Under the pieces are notes generated by a model. It was not told the origin of the DNA and made no database searches. It was given only the letters and a program-made list of their open reading frames with translations. Both the position numbers and the translations under genes were made by a program. A stretch of 64,000 nucleotides of DNA. Origin: Sweltsa coloradensis (taxonomy: Eukaryota > Arthropoda > Insecta > Plecoptera > Chloroperlidae). Of this stretch, positions 59,894-64,000 are shown piece by piece; positions within the stretch are counted from its first letter, which is position 1; each line of letters starts with the position of its first letter. The stretch lies in the NCBI GenBank assembly GCA_024449915.1, contig JAMZAV010000447.1, positions 620,001 to 684,000 on the forward strand, in the 5' to 3' direction.

Positions 59894-60189
59894 ATTTAAC
59901 GTCTGTCCTACATTTATCAGGGTTACACCTTCTTAAAAATATGAACAAAACTGTAGTGAGTTTTGAAATTATAGCAGGATATAAATTTTGCACGACCTAT
60001 CAATCATTCTACACAGTGGTGTAAGGATTTTTAGAATTTAAATGAGGTATTTTGCAATATTTGAATGCAATTTGCAAACTTTTCTGCAAAAGAATTCCAA
60101 ATGATATTATCAAGTATAAATGTTCACATGTTGCGTAAGAATTAGTTGGATTGCGATATAATATAGATATAATATAATGAATTCTAAAG

Positions 60190-60420
60190 CTGAAAAATAA
60201 ATACAGGTCAATAACACTGTTAGCCTAATGATTAGCATTTATTAAACGTGGGAATTTCCGGTCCAAGGCCAACATGTCCAAGTAGGTACATAAGGCGCGA
60301 GTTGGAAGGAATCCTTAATCGCATTTTGACTAAAAAGCTTGGAAAAGCCTCAGTCAGGATTACCAGTGGCCGGGATCGAACTGTGACCTTCAGATGTAGT
60401 CTCGTGAGATATGCCTATAC
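60190..60420 (-). mobile_element. SINE family T, minus strand
   Basis: On the minus strand, an A-box-like start near 60415, the B-box CAGTTCGATCCCGG and GGTAATCCTGACTGAGGC follow the order of the copy at 35440. The rest of the body is diverged. Confidence 0.5.
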
Positions 60421-60559
60421 CTATATCTACATAACAAATTTTCTAACGATATTGCTTTTTGTTTGTCATTCATTCCATTCAAGTTTTCTGCGTGATAAAA
60501 GACAATCTAGATGAATGCAACAATGTTTTTAAGTAAGTGGTAGAAAGAAGAAATTTAAT

Positions 60560-61774
60560 TTAGTGTTAGATTTGAACCCATGTCTCTTGGTTTCTTGAAT
60601 GCAGTTTTGTCCATATTTGGAGTCGGAATTTACATATCAAATTCATAGTAAAGAGTTCGAGGACGCACACCCTGAATCAATTTTGCGACTTCCTGTAAGA
60701 ATACCTCAAACTATCGAGGGGGGGGAGGGAGGAGTAACCATTGCAGACATGTAAAATACTGCCCTCTTCAATTGTGTAGGAAATGAGGACCGTTTGCAGA
60801 AATCAAACCCAGCATTTGTGCTACGTAAAAATCTACTGGTAAAATAATTATTTATCTCACAATTGATTCTAGTACAGTTGGAATCCATGGGGAAGACCGG
60901 GGATGAGCTACTGGCTTCGCTGTACTGACTGGTCTGCTCGGGAAGAGAATGGCCAATTTGAGAGTAGTCCGTTGTAAATTTAACATTATGCTCGTCTAAT
61001 ATGTTTGTATTCATTTTTAAAGGGGTGATGAGGATCGCTTAAACGTTCCCCGATATATCCTTGCGTGTTGTCACCCTCAGCCGCTTGCGGAGAATAATGT
61101 AAAAACAAGTTCTGGTGATACATAATAATCAATACTAATTTAAAACAATGTTGGGTTGAGTGGTGTTCTTCACACCAATATCTAGGACACTTAAATTTTT
61201 TTTGCCGATTGAAAACAATAAAAAAATCTTACTAGTGAGGAAACCACGTAATATCTTACCGTCAGGCGTACTTTTCTCTACAAGAATAGTCTATAATCAA
61301 CTCATTTTATACCTTCGTTGACAATAGTGGAAAAAAATTGGAAAAGCTGTTAAGTACCAGTAGCGTAGTGCTTTTTTCTTCTTCTTCTTGTTCCGGTAAA
61401 TTGAAAGTAATTTTAAGGAGTAGGCCTAGCTGTTACAAGAATAGCAGTGGTTCCAGGCATACTCGCATACTCGATCCACTGTTCCATCTCGATTAGCAGA
61501 TGGTCAAAATTCCTAAGGACGTTACTGAAGGCCAAGAGATAGTGGATGTTGTAAACATTAAGTTATTACAAAAACTATTTAAAAAAATTCAAAATGAGAA
61601 TTCTAAGTAGTAAGTAGGTACCTTACAGCTATAGCAGAAAAATGAAAAAAAAAACAATTGTGTGTGCAGTGCACAAAGATTGAAATTTGTATAGGGAAAA
61701 TAAGCAATTGAAAAGTTTAATTTGCTAAATAATTTAAATATTTTTTTAGCAGCAGTGATAAGTTATCACTGATA
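60560..61774. other. Intergenic, nothing firm
   Basis: A minus-strand B-box-like GGTTCAAATCT near 60571-60581 may be a SINE remnant. No gene or element boundary is recognised. Confidence 0.3.
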
Positions 61775-61950
61775 ACGGTATTGGGAGTGCTGAATAACAC
61801 CGAATGGAACAACGCCGAATCGATCGTGTGTAGTGTACGTACCACGCTACTCTTTTGTGTTGGAAAAAAAAGGTTAGGAGGAAATTTGGCAAGTACACTA
61901 CACACAATCGATTTGGCGTTATTCAGGCATCCCACGGTATTGACAAAAAA
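61775..61950. repeat. Small palindromic element
   Basis: CGAATCGATCGTGTGTAGTG, TAC on the left and GTACACTACACACAATCGAT on the right are inverted. CTGAATAAC words lie in both outer arms. The left arm has a 12-base insertion. It is a probable MITE. Confidence 0.55.
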
Positions 61951-62084
61951 GATTATATTCAAAGGCTGCACAAAAAACTAACCTAGTTTGAAAAATAATA
62001 TGTTCTGCAACAGATTTCTAAATATGTCTGTATTTGGTGCTTACTGCTGGTAAAAAAATAAATTTATGGGACCCAATCAATACC

Positions 62085-62165
62085 GAGGATAGGATTGGAA
62101 CCTTGGTTTATAGTAGGCGACTATGACGCTGTTATGATGGTACTATAAGACAGAAAAAAAAATAG
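62085..62165 (-). mobile_element. tRNA-like SINE head
   Basis: A minus-strand B-box-like GGTTCCAATCC with a tRNA-like 5' part (TAGTACCATCATAACAGCG). It is weak. Confidence 0.3.
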
Positions 62166-62239
62166 GCAGTGCAATCTGCTCTACTAACGTTATTAACAAC
62201 GTATAAACAAACCAAGAAATAGACAGAATTTAATGTGGT

Positions 62240-62317
62240 GTCTTCATAGCTTAGTTGGCAAGAACAGGGCCCAGACAGCCAAGATCCCGGGTTCAATCCC
62301 GGTGGAGGCGCTTTTTT
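62240..62317 (+). mobile_element. tRNA-like sequence with T-run terminator
   Basis: The acceptor strands GTCTTCA and TGGAGGC pair at all seven positions (two are G-U). The D arm has AGTTGG in its loop. The T arm CCGGG-TTCAATC-CCCGG is perfect, and a T6 run follows. The anticodon stem pairs only at GGC/GCC, and position 33 is not T, so it is not a standard tRNA. It is probably a tRNA-derived SINE head or tRNA pseudogene. Confidence 0.5.
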
Positions 62318-64000
62318 AATTTCTGTCTATAGCACCATGTATAGGTAAATGCTAGTTTAACAAAAATTACATCATTGTAGTGCCAAATGTTTTATTCATA
62401 ATTTGGGAAATCCCAAATTCCAATCACTTTCAAGAATAATAATATGTAACCCACATGGGTCGACTTCAGGAGGGCTGTCCTCAACTTGTGATCAACAAAC
62501 CACATAATTATAACAGATCTATAACACTTGTAACCGCTCAATGGGGAATCCGTCAAATGCAGCTTTGGTCAGTTGAGCGTGTGTCAAATTTTAGCCAAGA
62601 TTTAAGAAGTTAGTTAGCATTGACGTCATCCACATTGGGAGTTAGTTAACAATATTTTCAATGGATTGCGGTAATACGGAGTACGAGGTCTACCAACCTT
62701 TGTAGACAATTGCGCATATAGTAGAATATCAATAGTGTGTATTAATATGTTTATTCTTTAGAGAACTTGCCCTGCAACAATAAAAATTGCTTGCAGTTGC
62801 ATTCACACCCTTTCAATCTATTAAAGGTTTTGAATTAGTATACTGAATATCACCAGACATAGGTCTTGAAAGTTGAAACACATGCATTCTTTTTCAATTA
62901 CAACATGCTGTCAACAGGCCATCTTAAAACAACAACATTTGTAATGATTCGAATTTGCCGACTTTTTTGGCAATAATAATTAATAATGGACGAATCAGAT
63001 TTAAATTTTATATTATTTCTAGGAAACTGGATATTATAAATTATCTGGAGCTGCCTTATTTGAGAAGTTCCAAGTGTCCAACTCGATACTATATCGTTCC
63101 ATGATATGAAAATAGACTATAGAGAATTTAAAAAAAAATGCATTGGTTTCAAGACTCTCGTCTCTCTCCTGAACATAGTTTAAGACGTAACTTAAATTGG
63201 CATGGCGGATAGTAGCATCATTGGTAAACAACCCACAACTTAGATACATTAAACCTTGATGTTTATAGTGGTTCGGACCAAAGAATGCATATAGCTATGC
63301 TATTGTTTTCCAACGTAATAACGGTTTAACTCAGTTTACGCTACCGGTACTTCCGCGTTGATCTAGCGCGCAGAGGAACTCAGAGATCTACCACAGATAC
63401 TTCTTGCTAGTGTTGGCTACACCTATTTCTCTTTCATACACAAAGGCGACATTTCTTTTGCAGCACAATCATAATACCACTTGTGGTGAGAGCATCTGCA
63501 TTCTTTGGTTGAAACCCCTATATCAGTCATTATTATTCAGTACATCAAAACAGATCCAGACTTAATAATATATTTTTCGGTTATATTCAAGACAACTAAA
63601 GCTAATTTAAGCCAATTCCCATAGGATTTCTGGTATTAATAATAAGACAGCAATGAACAACTCTACACCTTAAACAATGATTTAGAACCAGAAATCAACT
63701 TTATATTGAGTGAAATGTGACAAACTGTCCCAGCTAACAATTTAATTTCACGACAGCCCCTCCCGAATGTTAATGGTGTGCACCCATGCGTAAGCATGTT
63801 CATAGACGTAGTTATACATACAAGAAAGCTTCCATCATTTTGTATTGCTTCTTCCTACATTTCTAGAAATCCAAGTTACCCACCCAGAGTGTCAAAAAAT
63901 TACGCACACTGTGCAAGTTTATGGAAACGCCAAAGTGACAACTACGTAATACGTATTTTTATAGCAGCAAACTGCTCTTTACCGAACGTCAGTAATTTAA
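62318..64000. other. Intergenic, nothing recognised
   Basis: AT-rich sequence without confirmed coding, repeat boundaries or RNA motifs. Short frames have no recognisable domains. Confidence 0.35.

Noticed and set aside
62240..62310. Functional tRNA gene
   Set aside because: The anticodon stem has only three pairs and the base before the anticodon is not T.

Overview
The window is nuclear DNA of an animal. It is AT-rich, intron-rich and crowded with decayed transposons. The only host gene I can support is a CTP:phosphocholine cytidylyltransferase (Pcyt1), whose catalytic exons read most like arthropod, especially insect, family members. The dozens of AGGCCT-centred words (such as TAGGCCTA), the mix of non-LTR, Ty3/gypsy, hAT, rolling-circle and SINE elements, and the long introns suggest a large-genome insect. 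A hemipteran is only a guess. Nothing here is bacterial or organellar. Layout, left half (1-31287): Pcyt1 lies on the minus strand and runs off the left edge. Its first exon (ATG at 31287), a basic exon with a nuclear-localisation-type motif (22535-22668) and three catalytic exons (4178-4403, 2937-3088, 1661-1882) have donors, acceptors and codon phases that fit exactly. A second, short first exon (7379-7474) is also phase-compatible and would give an isoform without the basic exon. The introns are full of mobile DNA: rolling-circle (Helentron-like) elements, two hAT-type elements, a palindromic MITE, a large foldback, tRNA-derived SINEs, and an RTE-like LINE inserted into an already nested stack (23894-28521). 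Layout, right half (31288-64000): I find no convincing host gene. It holds more Helentron-like copies, four copies of an unnamed ~330 bp repeat (one of them at 29378-29720, just left of this half), LINE fragments, a 570 bp palindrome, a tandem duplication carrying a MITE, and an unusual Ty3/gypsy element (48663-57137). In that element the two LTRs are inverted relative to each other, yet the whole unit is flanked by a 4-bp target duplication, and it sits inside a Helentron-like copy. The most distinctive system is the Helentron-like family. It has about twelve copies, a shared 5' end TTGGATGAGCG, an inverted copy of that word just inside the 3' end, a conserved 3' stem AACGC/GCGTT with three different loop types, and a CTAG terminus. 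Insertion falls between two T residues without duplication, which a nested copy proves directly. The three 3' ends are combined with different internal bodies.
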